64,000 bases of DNA from the NCBI GenBank assembly GCA_023336205.1, contig JALQCR010000016.1, positions 1 to 64,000 of the forward strand, read 5' to 3'. Under the pieces are notes generated by a model that had not been told where the DNA came from, did not search any database, and was given only the letters and a program-made list of their open reading frames with translations. This DNA comes from Pseudanabaena sp. Salubria-1 (GTDB lineage Bacteria > Cyanobacteriota > Cyanobacteriia > Pseudanabaenales > Pseudanabaenaceae). A program made the position numbers and the translations under genes. Position 1 is the stretch's first letter. Every line of letters starts with the position of its first letter. This document shows, in pieces, positions 18,656-27,007 of the stretch.

Positions 18656-19116
18656 TTAACCTAAGTGCATTGGTTCAAGAACAAGTAAGTGAACTACAAG
18701 TATTAGAGCCTGAACGAGAAGTAGAAGTGGTCATCCTTCCGAACATATTCGTATCGGCCGATCTCACCTTGATGCGAGTTGTGATCAGTAACTTAGTCCA
18801 AAATGCTTGGAAATTCACTAGCCATCATGCAACATCATGCATAGAATTTGGCATAATGGAGCAAGAAGATCAGTTAATCTACTTTATCCGTGATGATGGT
18901 GCAGGATTTGACATGGCATTTGCTAAAATGCTCTTCGGAGTCTTCCAGCGTCTACATAACACCAATGAATTTGCAGGTACTGGGATCGGTTTGGCAAGCG
19001 TACAGAGAGCAATCCATCGACATGGTGGAAAAGTCTGGGCTGAGGGATTTGTAGAAAAAGGTGCGACAATTTATTTTACAGTACCGCATACATCGTCTAG
19101 AGCAGGAGGCTAAATC

Positions 19117-19539
19117 ATGGCAACGCAAGCGACCATCTTATTAGTTGAAGATAATCCCGATGACGAGCGTTTGGCTGTTAGAGCATTACGTCGAGCCAAT
19201 ATCTCTGCGGAAATCCTCATCGCTCGTAATGGAGAAGAAGCTCTAGCCACAGTTTTTAATGCAAATTGCCTTCCTATCGTTATGATTTTAGACTTAAAAT
19301 TGCCAAAAATTGATGGTCTGGATGTTTTAAGAGCCATCCGAGCTAATGCAAAAACTCGTCTACTACCCGTAGTAATCCTCACTTCATCAAGTGAACAGCG
19401 GGATATTATTGACAGCTATGACCTAGGGGCAAATAGCTATGTTCGGAAACCAATTGAATTCGATCGATTTACTGAAGCTGTAGGGCAATTAGCAATTTAC
19501 TGGACAGGTATTAATGAACCAATCACTTTAGAGAAATAA
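19117..19539 (+). CDS. Rcp1-like single-domain response regulator
   Basis: 140 residues forming one receiver domain: acidic pocket in VEDNPDDE, phospho-acceptor Asp in ILDLKLPKIDG, Thr/Ser in VILTSSS and Lys in VRKPIEF. The NPDDE and LDLKLP variants are typical for Rcp1/CheY-like regulators that pair with phytochrome-type kinases. Starts 3 nt after the stop of the kinase fragment and ends 2 nt before the hybrid kinase, so it is part of the same operon and may now serve the hybrid kinase only. Confidence 0.92.
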   Translation: MATQATILLVEDNPDDERLAVRALRRANISAEILIARNGEEALATVFNANCLPIVMILDLKLPKIDGLDVLRAIRANAKTRLLPVVILTSSSEQRDIIDSYDLGANSYVRKPIEFDRFTEAVGQLAIYWTGINEPITLEK

Positions 19540-19541
19540 AC

Positions 19542-22500
19542 ATGGTTGATGTTTTAAATGTTTTAATCGTCGAGGATATAGAAGATGATGCGCTTTTGGT
19601 CGTTCGAGAGTTACATCGTGGAGATTTTAGCGTTGAATGGGAGCGAGTGCAGACCTCTGAAACAATTCATCAGGCTCTGAATAAGCGAACTTGGGATGTG
19701 ATCATTTCTGATTATCATCTACCTGAAATTACAGCGCCTGAAGTATTCGAGATCCTCCAGCAAAGACAGCTCAATCTACCCTTTATCGTCATTTCAGGAA
19801 AAATCAATGAATCTCTGTCAATTGAGCTTATGCGGCAAGGGGCGAGTGACTACTTGCAAAAAGATCACTTAAAACGACTGCCCGAGGCGGTACGTCGAAG
19901 CATAAAGGATGCCAAGATCCTTGAAGAACGACAACAACAAGCTCTAGAGTTAGCTCGCACCAAGGAAAGCTTGCAACTGGCGATCGCAGGCTCAGGGATT
20001 GGCTTATGGGATTGGGCAGTTCAGACTGGATCTGTGACATTTAATGATCGTTGGGCGGAGATAATTGGCTATAGCATTGAGGAGCTAGAGCCTCTAAATG
20101 TTGAAACATGGCGGCAAAATACGCATCCTGATGATCTACAGAAAGCCACCTTAGCTTTAGAACAACATTTCCGCAAAGAAACTGAGACTTACGAATGTGA
20201 ACTCAGGATGCGCCACAAGCTGGGCGGATGGGTGTGGGTTTTGGCAAGTGGCAAGGTAGTGGAATGGGATACTGATGGGAAGCCACTGCGGATGGCTGGG
20301 ACACATCTCGATATTAGCGGACGCAAACAGTCAGTCGAAATGTTAATCAATCTTAATCAAAATTTAGAGGAAAGAGTACAAAAACGTACATCTGAATTGC
20401 AGTTAAGTGAAAGCCGCTTGCGAGAAGCACAGCAAATTGCCCATCTTGGTAGTTGGGAGTTAGATGTATCAACCAGACAAAATTCTTGGTCAATAGAAGT
20501 TTTTCGGATTTTTAGGCTCGATCCTAACGTCCCAGTGCCAAACTGTGAAGAGATGCTGGCATATTTCCCCACCGATGATCGCATACGAGTTCTCCAACTC
20601 ATCGATAGAGCAATTCAACTTGGGGAAAGCTTTGAGATAGATTTACAAATTATTCGCGCAGATGGTTCTTGGGGTTATGTGTTTGTCAAAGCGGAAGCTG
20701 TCTGGAATGCAGAAGATGTAGTGACGAGACTGTTTGGGATTGTAATGGATATAAGCGATCGCAAACAATCTGAAGCCCAATTGCAAAAGCAAGTAAAGCA
20801 GCAAATCTTGATGGCAGAAATCACCCAAAGGATAAGGCGATCGTTAGATCTGCAAACCATTTTTGACACTGCTGTACAGGAAATGCAGAATTTCCTTAAT
20901 ACCGATCGCGTCGGGATCTTTAAATTCTATCCCGAATCTAATTTTGATGATGGGGAATTTGTCTCTGAAGCCCTTGTCGCAGGCTTCCCATCAGCTTTAG
21001 CCATTAGGGTTCATGACCATACATTTGGCGAAAACTATGCCGCACTCTACACTAAGGGACGAGCCTATATCGTCGATGATATCTATAAAAATGGTTCGCA
21101 AGTCTGTCACGTTGATATTTTGGCAAAGTTTCAGGTGAAAGCAAATATCGTGATGCCGTTGCTTTGCGGTCAAGAGTTATGGGGCTTGTTATGCATCCAT
21201 CAATGCGAGTCAACTCGCCATTGGCTCCAACATGAGATTAACTTTTGCTATCAGATATCCGATCAGTTAGCGATCGCCATTCAGCAAGCAAGTCTATTGG
21301 AACAAGCACAACTAGAACTTGTAGAAAAAAAACAAGCAGAAGCAAAGCTATCTGAAAGCTACCAACATCTCGCCCACATAAATGAAGAACTTATTCGTGC
21401 AACAAGGCTTAAGGATGAGTTCCTTGCCAACATGAGCCATGAGCTACGCACACCGCTCAATGCTATTTTGGGGATGACCGAAACAATGCAAGAAGGCATT
21501 TTTGGCGCAGTTAGCGATCGCCAAATCAAAGCATTACTGACTATCGAGCGGAGTGGTAATCACCTCTTATCATTAATCAATGACATTTTGGATGTTGCCA
21601 AAATTGAATCAGGAAAAATCACTCTCGATCTGACGGCAACATCCATTCAAATGTTATGCCAATCGAGCTTAGTATTTATCAGACAGCAGGCTCACCAAAA
21701 ATCTATTCAATTAATAGAGAAAATCTCTAAGGATTTGCCAGATCTCATGGTTGATGAAAGGCGTATCCGTCAGGTACTCATCAACCTACTTAATAATGCT
21801 GTTAAATTTACGCCTGAAGGTGGAAGCATTACTCTAGAAATATCACGACTCACCTCCGAACAAATGCCCACATCCTTCACTCCAGATACTATGGCTTATT
21901 TGCAAGTTGCTGTAATTGATACTGGCATCGGTATTCCTGCTGAGCATATCTCAAAGCTATTTCAACCTTTTATGCAAATTGATAGCGCCCTAAATCGCAA
22001 ATATGAAGGAACGGGATTGGGATTAACGCTGGTGAAAAGAATTGTGGAACTACATGGGGGGCGCGTGTGGCTGACTAGTGAAAGTGGTGTAGGTAGTAGC
22101 TTTATGTTTGCCCTTCCCTACAATGAAGTCACCTCATCTTCTCAAAACCTTTGTCTTGCCGCGCTAGATTTAGAAAATACTCCTGAGAAGAGTCAACGAG
22201 ATCCATTTTGGTCACCATTGATCTTGATCACAGAAGATAATGAGGCTAGCATTGTTACATTTGCTAGCTACCTAGAAGCTAAGGGTTATCGAATGCTCTT
22301 AGCAAGGAATGGACAGGAAGCGATCGCGATCGCCAAAGCCCATCAACCTGACTTGATTTTAATGGATATTCAGATGCCAGGTATAGATGGAATAGAGGCA
22401 ACCCAACAAATTCGTTGCGATCCTAATTTGATTAATGTACCGATTATTGCTCTGACTGCTCTAGCCATGACAGGCGATCGCGAAAGGTGCTTAGAAGCTG

Positions 22501-22610
22501 GCGCTAATGATTATCTATCTAAGCCTGTAAAACTTAAAGCTTTAGACCAAATGATCCATACCCACTTACAGCAAATACCGATCAAACCCGCCACAAGTCT
22601 AATAAGCTAA
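19542..22610 (+). CDS. REC-PAS-PAS-GAF(CBCR-like)-kinase-REC hybrid histidine kinase
   Basis: 1022 residues. Domains: receiver (1-125, VEDIEDD, ISDYHLP, Lys in LQKDHLK), PAS (~145-265), coiled coil (~270-300), PAS (~300-415), GAF (~420-590), HisKA (His ~631 in NMSHELRTPLNAIL), HATPase (NLLNNAVKF, DTGIGIP, GTGLGLTLVKRI) and a second receiver (~895-1015, LILMDIQMPG, TALAM, SKPVK). The GAF resembles cyanobacteriochromes: DHTFGENY, then Cys522 in QVCHVDIL followed by FQVKANIVMP and WGLLCIHQC. Thus bilin attachment at Cys522 is plausible. The last residues (QQIPIKPATSLIS) are encoded by the left end of an IS630 element; before insertion the protein ended ..HTHLKICNDE. Confidence 0.93.
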   Translation: MVDVLNVLIVEDIEDDALLVVRELHRGDFSVEWERVQTSETIHQALNKRTWDVIISDYHLPEITAPEVFEILQQRQLNLPFIVISGKINESLSIELMRQGASDYLQKDHLKRLPEAVRRSIKDAKILEERQQQALELARTKESLQLAIAGSGIGLWDWAVQTGSVTFNDRWAEIIGYSIEELEPLNVETWRQNTHPDDLQKATLALEQHFRKETETYECELRMRHKLGGWVWVLASGKVVEWDTDGKPLRMAGTHLDISGRKQSVEMLINLNQNLEERVQKRTSELQLSESRLREAQQIAHLGSWELDVSTRQNSWSIEVFRIFRLDPNVPVPNCEEMLAYFPTDDRIRVLQLIDRAIQLGESFEIDLQIIRADGSWGYVFVKAEAVWNAEDVVTRLFGIVMDISDRKQSEAQLQKQVKQQILMAEITQRIRRSLDLQTIFDTAVQEMQNFLNTDRVGIFKFYPESNFDDGEFVSEALVAGFPSALAIRVHDHTFGENYAALYTKGRAYIVDDIYKNGSQVCHVDILAKFQVKANIVMPLLCGQELWGLLCIHQCESTRHWLQHEINFCYQISDQLAIAIQQASLLEQAQLELVEKKQAEAKLSESYQHLAHINEELIRATRLKDEFLANMSHELRTPLNAILGMTETMQEGIFGAVSDRQIKALLTIERSGNHLLSLINDILDVAKIESGKITLDLTATSIQMLCQSSLVFIRQQAHQKSIQLIEKISKDLPDLMVDERRIRQVLINLLNNAVKFTPEGGSITLEISRLTSEQMPTSFTPDTMAYLQVAVIDTGIGIPAEHISKLFQPFMQIDSALNRKYEGTGLGLTLVKRIVELHGGRVWLTSESGVGSSFMFALPYNEVTSSSQNLCLAALDLENTPEKSQRDPFWSPLILITEDNEASIVTFASYLEAKGYRMLLARNGQEAIAIAKAHQPDLILMDIQMPGIDGIEATQQIRCDPNLINVPIIALTALAMTGDRERCLEAGANDYLSKPVKLKALDQMIHTHLQQIPIKPATSLIS

Positions 22611-23628
22611 AAGTATTATCAAGGAAAGATTACATATGGCAGCATATTCGCTAGATTTACGAAAAAAGATATTAAGTGCTTGGGAAAACAAAGAAAATAC
22701 GCAGAGAGGCATAGCTAAACGATTTAAAGTAAGCTTGTCATTTGTTCGAGATTTTTTGCGTCGGTATCGAGAAACAAATGAAATAGCAGCAAAACCCCAA
22801 GGAGGAGATCGGCGGTCGAAAATCAAAGGCAAAGATGAAGAATTAGTAAAGACAATTGTTGAAGCGCAAAATGACATATATCTCAGAGAGATCAAAGAAA
22901 AACTACATGAAACAAAGACAATAGAAGTGAGCGTATCAGGATTGAGTCGTACGCTTAAGCGCTTAGAATTAGGGCGTAAAAAAAAACTTTAGTAGCCAGC
23001 GAACAAGCGACAGAAAGAGTGAAAAAATTGCGTTATGAGTTTCGTCGTTGGCTAGATACGATAGATGTCAAAAACCTTGTATTCATTGACGAGACAGGGC
23101 TAAATCTAGCGATGACGAGGCTTTATGGTAGATGTCAAGGAGGATGTAGGGTATATGATGACCGTCCAGGTAACAAAGGTAGAAACATCACTTTAATTGG
23201 AGCCATGAGTGATGAAGGGTTGATTGCTGCGATGACTTTTGCTGGTAGTCTCAACACCGCCAGTTTTTTGGTTTTCATTGAGAAAATACTATTGCCTCGG
23301 TTATGGGTTGGGGCAATTGTCGCTATGGATAATTTGCCTGTACATTACGCTGCAATGGCTAAAACCCTAATTGAATCCGTTGGTGCTCAGGTTAAGTTCA
23401 TCCCTCCCTATTCTCCTGATTTATCGCCAATCGAGTTATGTTGGTCAAAATTAAAAGAGATTATTCGCTCGGCTAAAGCTCGCACAATTTCGGCTCTTGA
23501 CGACGCAATTACTATGGCTATTAATTCTATTACTGATGAAGATGCTCTTAATTGGTTTCATCATTGTGGGCTCTGCTTCGACCCTTTTAGTTAGCTCCTT
23601 TTGTGGCGGGTTTGATCGGTATTTGCTG
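22569..23628 (+). mobile_element. IS630-family insertion sequence (1060 bp)
   Basis: Inverted repeats of about 28 bases start CAGCAAATACCGATCAAACC at 22569 and end with the complement at 23628, flanked by TA on both sides, the standard IS630 target. The left end lies within the coding sequence of the hybrid kinase and supplies its new stop codon. Contains two overlapping-frame transposase parts. Confidence 0.93.
22636..23594 (+). CDS. IS630-family transposase, two frames joined by -1 frameshift
   Basis: The first frame (22636-22992, 118 residues) encodes the HTH part (YSLDLRKKILSAWENKENTQRGIAKRFKVS); the second (to 23594) encodes the DDE part: FIDETGLNL, VAMDNLPVHY and PPYSPDLSPIELCWSKLK. 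They meet at a run of nine A (22978-22986); a -1 slip there reads on as KKKTLVASEQATERVKKLRYEF and merges both into one protein of about 319 residues. The run is the expected slippery site; this is the usual IS630 expression strategy, not necessarily damage. Confidence 0.88.
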
Positions 23629-23650
23629 TAAAAATATGCAACGACGAATA

Positions 23651-23692
23651 ATACCAAAACACAAAATTGCGTAGCCATTTTGTGTTTTGGTA
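23651..23692. repeat. Solo outer hairpin of the tripartite element
   Basis: ATACCAAAACACAAAA...TTTTGTGTTTTGGTA, a 42-base hairpin containing the same GTAGCCATTTTGTG core but lacking the middle and right hairpins. It ends immediately before the stop codon of the KirBac gene. Confidence 0.75.
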
Positions 23693-24580
23693 CTATATAG
23701 CTATCGTCTCGTGAAAATAAGTGTAATCTAGATAGCGATGTCCATCATTTCCCATGTGAATCACATCGACAAAACGGCGATCGAACATGATGTTGCGTGC
23801 TGCATACAAGTGTCGAGCGTGAAGCGTACCCTCAACTGTTTCATCCACACCAGTCAGCGACACGAGAATTTGGGCATGTAATCGTTCCATTGATTCTACA
23901 GTCAAACCATACAAAGGACTACTCTGATCGATCGTATGCATCACTGTCCATGACAGTAAAAAGACGGGAGAATGATCGCGCACTAGTTTTAGTTCATGCA
24001 AACGTCGCATCATCTGCCCTTCTTCTGTTACTTCATCGATCATCAAATAAACACTCAGTTTCGCTTCGAGAATATTATTGCGTCGCTCGTTAGCAGTACG
24101 AAACATGAGAGTGGGAATACCGTTGTAGTCGTGAATTGTCGCGACACGGCTAAACATCACACGGGAAGAAGATTTGGCAAATCTAGTAAAAGCTATTCCC
24201 GTGATCACCGCAAATAACATCAAACTTGCTATCGATTCTAAGGTAACCAGCAGATTGGCATAAAGTGTATGGGGATTCATCACTCCATAGCCAATGGAAG
24301 CAAGTGTCTGAACACTAAAGAAGAAAGCTTCCATAAAACCTACTTTTTCGACACCTGCGATCGCCTTGGCATCGAGTAAATAGAGAACTGCAAAAACCGC
24401 ATTGAGAAATATATCAAATCCCACCACGATCCCCACAAATCCAATCCAAGGAATTGTTAACAATAGATGATAAGGATCGCGAAAATAAGAATGCCAAGAG
24501 TTTCCGCCGACAACTTGCAGAACGCCATCACGCTGTTCTAATTTGATTACAGGACGATGGAGGTTACGTTTGATTCTCAT
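23693..24580 (-). CDS. KirBac-type inward rectifier potassium channel
   Basis: 295 residues. N-terminal slide helix, first membrane helix (~40-72), pore helix and selectivity filter in FFFSVQTLASIGYGVMNP, second helix (~108-132), then a cytoplasmic immunoglobulin-like domain (FRTANERRNNILEAKLSVYLM, PVFLLSWTVMHTIDQSSPLYG, HARHLYAARNIMFDRRFVDVI). The filter SIGYG deviates from TIGYG at the first position but should still select potassium. Inner-membrane location. Divergent from sfsA. Confidence 0.93.
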   Translation of the reverse strand: MRIKRNLHRPVIKLEQRDGVLQVVGGNSWHSYFRDPYHLLLTIPWIGFVGIVVGFDIFLNAVFAVLYLLDAKAIAGVEKVGFMEAFFFSVQTLASIGYGVMNPHTLYANLLVTLESIASLMLFAVITGIAFTRFAKSSSRVMFSRVATIHDYNGIPTLMFRTANERRNNILEAKLSVYLMIDEVTEEGQMMRRLHELKLVRDHSPVFLLSWTVMHTIDQSSPLYGLTVESMERLHAQILVSLTGVDETVEGTLHARHLYAARNIMFDRRFVDVIHMGNDGHRYLDYTYFHETIAI

Positions 24581-24665
24581 ATTAACTTACTGTCAAAGTG
24601 ACTTTCTCTTCATGTTAATATGGTCAGCGCCTTGCGCCGTTCATATCAAACTAATTCAACTAAAA

Positions 24666-25379
24666 ATGTCACAAGTTCATACTTATGCTGATCTCATCTC
24701 AGGTCGTCTGGTCAGCCGTTATAAAAGGTTCTTCGCCGATATAGAACTAGATAATGGTGAACTAATTACTGCGCATTGTGCTAATACTGGACCGATGACA
24801 GGTGTCTGCAAAGTTGGCAGTCCTGTTTTGATTTCTCATCATTCCAATCCTAAGCGTAAACTTGCGTATAGTTGGGAAGCAATTTATATAGATGAACAAT
24901 GGATTGGGATTAATACGAGTCTTCCCAATCATGTGATCGGAAATATGCTCGATCGCCATTTACTTCCAGAGCTAGAAACCTATACCGATGTAAAGGGTGA
25001 AGTTAGCTATGGTAACGAAAAGAGTCGGATTGATTTCCTCTTGACTGATAGTGCTACTGCTAAAAGAACCTATGTAGAAGTTAAAAATACGACTTGGTGT
25101 AAGGGTAACTTAGCTTTATTTCCTGATACGGTGACAACAAGAGGACAAAAACATTTACGTGAATTGATGTCAGTGATTACAGAAGATACATCTGCTGCTT
25201 TAATTTTCTTTATCAATCGAGGGGATTGCGATCGCTTTGCCGCAGGAGCAGAAGCTGATCCCGAATATGCAAGGCTTTTAAAAGAATCGATCGCTAAAGG
25301 TGTGAAGGTATTACCCTGTCGATTTGCGATCGAGCCGACGAAAATTACATACTTAGGCTTAGCAAATTTAGAAATTTAG
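24666..25379 (+). CDS. sfsA: SfsA family DNA-binding/nuclease-fold protein
   Basis: 237 residues from the ATG at 24666; the longer frame from 24543 overlaps the divergent channel gene and is not family-like. Motifs: GRLVSRYKRFFADIELDNGE, HCANTGPMTG, SRIDFLL, YVEVKNTTW and FPDTVTTRGQKHLREL, which are the conserved SfsA blocks with restriction-nuclease-like D..E-x-K. SfsA was named for sugar fermentation stimulation in E. coli; its cyanobacterial role is unknown. Followed by two hairpins. Confidence 0.95.
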   Translation: MSQVHTYADLISGRLVSRYKRFFADIELDNGELITAHCANTGPMTGVCKVGSPVLISHHSNPKRKLAYSWEAIYIDEQWIGINTSLPNHVIGNMLDRHLLPELETYTDVKGEVSYGNEKSRIDFLLTDSATAKRTYVEVKNTTWCKGNLALFPDTVTTRGQKHLRELMSVITEDTSAALIFFINRGDCDRFAAGAEADPEYARLLKESIAKGVKVLPCRFAIEPTKITYLGLANLEI

Positions 25380-25395
25380 CCCAAAAACAATAGTT

Positions 25396-25470
25396 ATAGG
25401 CGGCGCTTCACGTCACCTATGACTACTCAAAAAAATAGAGGAGGCGCAAAGCGTCTCCTCTATTTTTTTG
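25396..25470. terminator. Two hairpins between sfsA and a small minus-strand frame
   Basis: An imperfect hairpin (ATAGGCGGCG../..TCACCTAT) at 25396-25420 and a strong one at 25428-25470 with arms CAAAAAAATAGAGGAGGCG and complement; A and T tracts on both sides allow termination in both directions. Confidence 0.75.
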
Positions 25471-25480
25471 AGTTAAGCAG

Positions 25481-25567
25481 TTACGCATCTGTAAAAGGTT
25501 TAACGATTTTCCAGAATGTGTAAGGAACACCAAGACTCAAAACAAAACAAACTGCTAGTTCTGCCAT
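25481..25567 (-). CDS. Possible 28-residue single-pass membrane protein
   Basis: Reading MAELAVCFVLSLGVPYTFW then KIVKPFTDA: one hydrophobic helix with a basic tail, which resembles the small subunits of photosynthetic complexes in size and layout, but I do not recognise it. TATATAAA lies about 20 bases before the ATG as a possible -10 box; no Shine-Dalgarno is evident. The bidirectional terminator follows directly. The support is composition and context only. Confidence 0.35.
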   Translation of the reverse strand: MAELAVCFVLSLGVPYTFWKIVKPFTDA

Positions 25568-25570
25568 ATG

Positions 25571-25836
25571 TCAAGAGACAAGTTTTATATAGGTAAGTTT
25601 TTGATCAATAGCAGAGGCTGCTAGATAGATCCTTGATAATACAGCCTTTTCTCTATTTTTGCTATATCCAGTTGGGGGATACAAAGTGGGGCGCTTTGCG
25701 CTCTACTATATTTTTTGCTAAATTTTTTCGCCAAACTGTCCAACTTATGATAGTCTGTCTCCCTGACGGGGTTACTCAGAAAAACAAGTAAAAAACTAAG
25801 TAAATAAATCGTTTCTCACACAAGGAAGTGATATCA
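25571..25836. other. Intergenic region upstream of the beta-barrel gene
   Basis: About 265 bases with a short GC-rich GGGGCGCTTTGCGCTCTAC hairpin near 25688-25706 and an AAGGAAG ribosome-binding site (25823) for the gene at 25837. No further gene is recognised. Confidence 0.5.
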
Positions 25837-26364
25837 ATGAAAAATATAACTAACTTAAATAAAATTTTGATCGGCTTGACTGCATTGGGATGCATGTCTG
25901 CGATCGCAGCAGTTCCCTCAGCTCAAGCTCAGCCTGCTTATGGTAGCTACGTAGGCGCAGGTGCTAGTTTTGGCTTTACAAGCGGCAATTCTGCCGCAGG
26001 CGAAAGCTCTCGCACATCTGGTCTAATTGCAGCTCGCTATAAGTTTTTAGAACTCCCTATTTCGATCAGAACCCAGATTTTAGTTGGAAATAGCACCGCA
26101 GTTGTCCCAACAGTTTCCTTTGATGTGCCATTAAACTTCGATACCGATGTTTATATTGGTGCAGGTGTAGCGCTTTCTAATACTGTGGATACGACACCTG
26201 TTGGCAACAAAAATAGCTTTGTAATTCAGCCTGGTATTGACTACACAGTACCTAATAGTAACCTTGTCCTATTTGGCAATGTGCTCTTTGCCTTCGATGC
26301 CTATCGCAATTCGCCTGGAACATCGGCAACTTCTTTACAAACTGGTTTGGGTTTACGATTCTAG
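25837..26364 (+). CDS. Outer-membrane beta-barrel-like protein
   Basis: 175 residues from ATG 25837, with AAGGAAG eight bases upstream. A signal peptide (KILIGLTALGCMSAIAAVPSAQAQ) is followed by alternating polar/hydrophobic strands rich in Gly and aromatic residues (YVGAGASFGFTSG, VYIGAGVALSN, NLVLFGNVLFAFDAY) and a C-terminal LQTGLGLRF ending in Phe, as expected for an outer-membrane barrel of perhaps eight strands. Function unknown. A strong terminator hairpin follows. Confidence 0.75.
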   Translation: MKNITNLNKILIGLTALGCMSAIAAVPSAQAQPAYGSYVGAGASFGFTSGNSAAGESSRTSGLIAARYKFLELPISIRTQILVGNSTAVVPTVSFDVPLNFDTDVYIGAGVALSNTVDTTPVGNKNSFVIQPGIDYTVPNSNLVLFGNVLFAFDAYRNSPGTSATSLQTGLGLRF

Positions 26365-26396
26365 AAAAGGCTAATTTGATTATGTCGCCAAAAAAC

Positions 26397-26432
26397 AAAC
26401 TAAAGGCAGCTCTTGGAGCTGCCTTTAGTTTT
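26397..26432 (+). terminator. Terminator of the beta-barrel gene
   Basis: Arms AACTAAAGGCAGCTC and complement with a TTG loop, then TTTT; 32 bases after the stop codon. Confidence 0.8.
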
Positions 26433-26531
26433 AGCAATTTTCATTTTTATAGCTGTAGTCAATGGTCTTAGGATAAATCAAAAACCAAGAATTGATTCAC
26501 AAAGAGGCTACGCCTCTTTGTGCTTAGGTAT

Positions 26532-26632
26532 AAAATCAGTTTTGATGAAAGTCTGCCAAAGGCGGACTTTCATCAAAACTGATTTTGGATTTTTTAACGC
26601 TCTAGGTACTGAAAAATCCAAAATCGGTTTCA
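26532..26632. repeat. Overlapping alternative hairpins upstream of hfq
   Basis: A hairpin with ~25-base arms (AAAATCAGTTTTGATGAAAG and complement, 26532-26586) shares its 3' arm with the 5' arm of a second inverted repeat (AACTGATTTTGGATTTTT at ~26577-26595 against AAAAATCCAAAATCGGTTT at 26612-26630). Both cannot form together. They end about 40 bases before the hfq start. Confidence 0.7.
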
Positions 26633-26669
26633 TAATGATAGTATTCGTAAAACTGCCATAGGTAAGACG

Positions 26670-26894
26670 ATGAGCGCACCAACAGCAACTAAAATCGGAC
26701 TCAATACGGCGCTGCCAAGTATTCGCCGCATTCATGCCATTATTCGCGACAAAAACGAAGTCCAAGTCAAACTAACCACAGGTGATGAATTGCGTGGCAA
26801 GCTTGTTTGGATTGACGATCAATGTATTTGCATGGATGCATCTGGACATAAGATCGTGATTTGGCAACATGCGATCGCCTTTATCAAGGGCTAA
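26670..26894 (+). CDS. hfq: Cyanobacterial Hfq-like RNA-binding protein
   Basis: 74 residues in the Sm fold: LPSIRRIHAIIRDKNEVQVKLTTGDELRGKLVWIDDQCI (Sm1) and KIVIWQHAIAFIKG (Sm2). Length, the N-terminal LPS-R and the Sm2 without YKHA agree with the cyanobacterial Hfq branch, which in Synechocystis acts at the pilus base for motility rather than as a classical sRNA chaperone. Starts with ATG after GGTAAGACG. No diaminopimelate epimerase gene, its frequent neighbour in other cyanobacteria, is next to it. Confidence 0.85.
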   Translation: MSAPTATKIGLNTALPSIRRIHAIIRDKNEVQVKLTTGDELRGKLVWIDDQCICMDASGHKIVIWQHAIAFIKG

Positions 26895-27007
26895 GTAACT
26901 TTTGAGGTTTGTGCGAAACTCGTTGTGATTGTGTATGGCTCACGCGTCGCGTGAGCCTTAGCTACATGATTAGTTAGCATGTACTAGCTAGATTTTTTGG
27001 AGGATAT

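Larger units (their letters stand above)
17339..19113 (+). pseudogene. Histidine kinase C-terminal fragment, split by an IS
   Basis: Pieces 17339-17397 and 18660-19113 join in frame when the IS and one TTAA are removed (..RYDK-VNLSALVQEQV..). The first gives DDLLRLSRVSRSEM, the end of a HisKA dimerisation helix; the second is a complete HATPase (NLVQNAWKF, DDGAGFDMAFAKM, GTGIGLASVQRAIHRHGG). The sensory region and the phospho-accepting His are absent because the 5' side ends at the IS30-type element. A fragment twice hit by IS; no function expected. It directly precedes an Rcp1-type regulator, suggesting an original kinase-regulator pair. Confidence 0.85.

Noticed and set aside
24543..24665. 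Upstream extension of sfsA
   Set aside because: It overlaps the divergent channel gene start and does not resemble SfsA; family members begin near the ATG at 24666.
26413..26765. Opposing 82- and 85-codon frames
   Set aside because: Both run through the long inverted repeats upstream of hfq and mirror each other; no family features.
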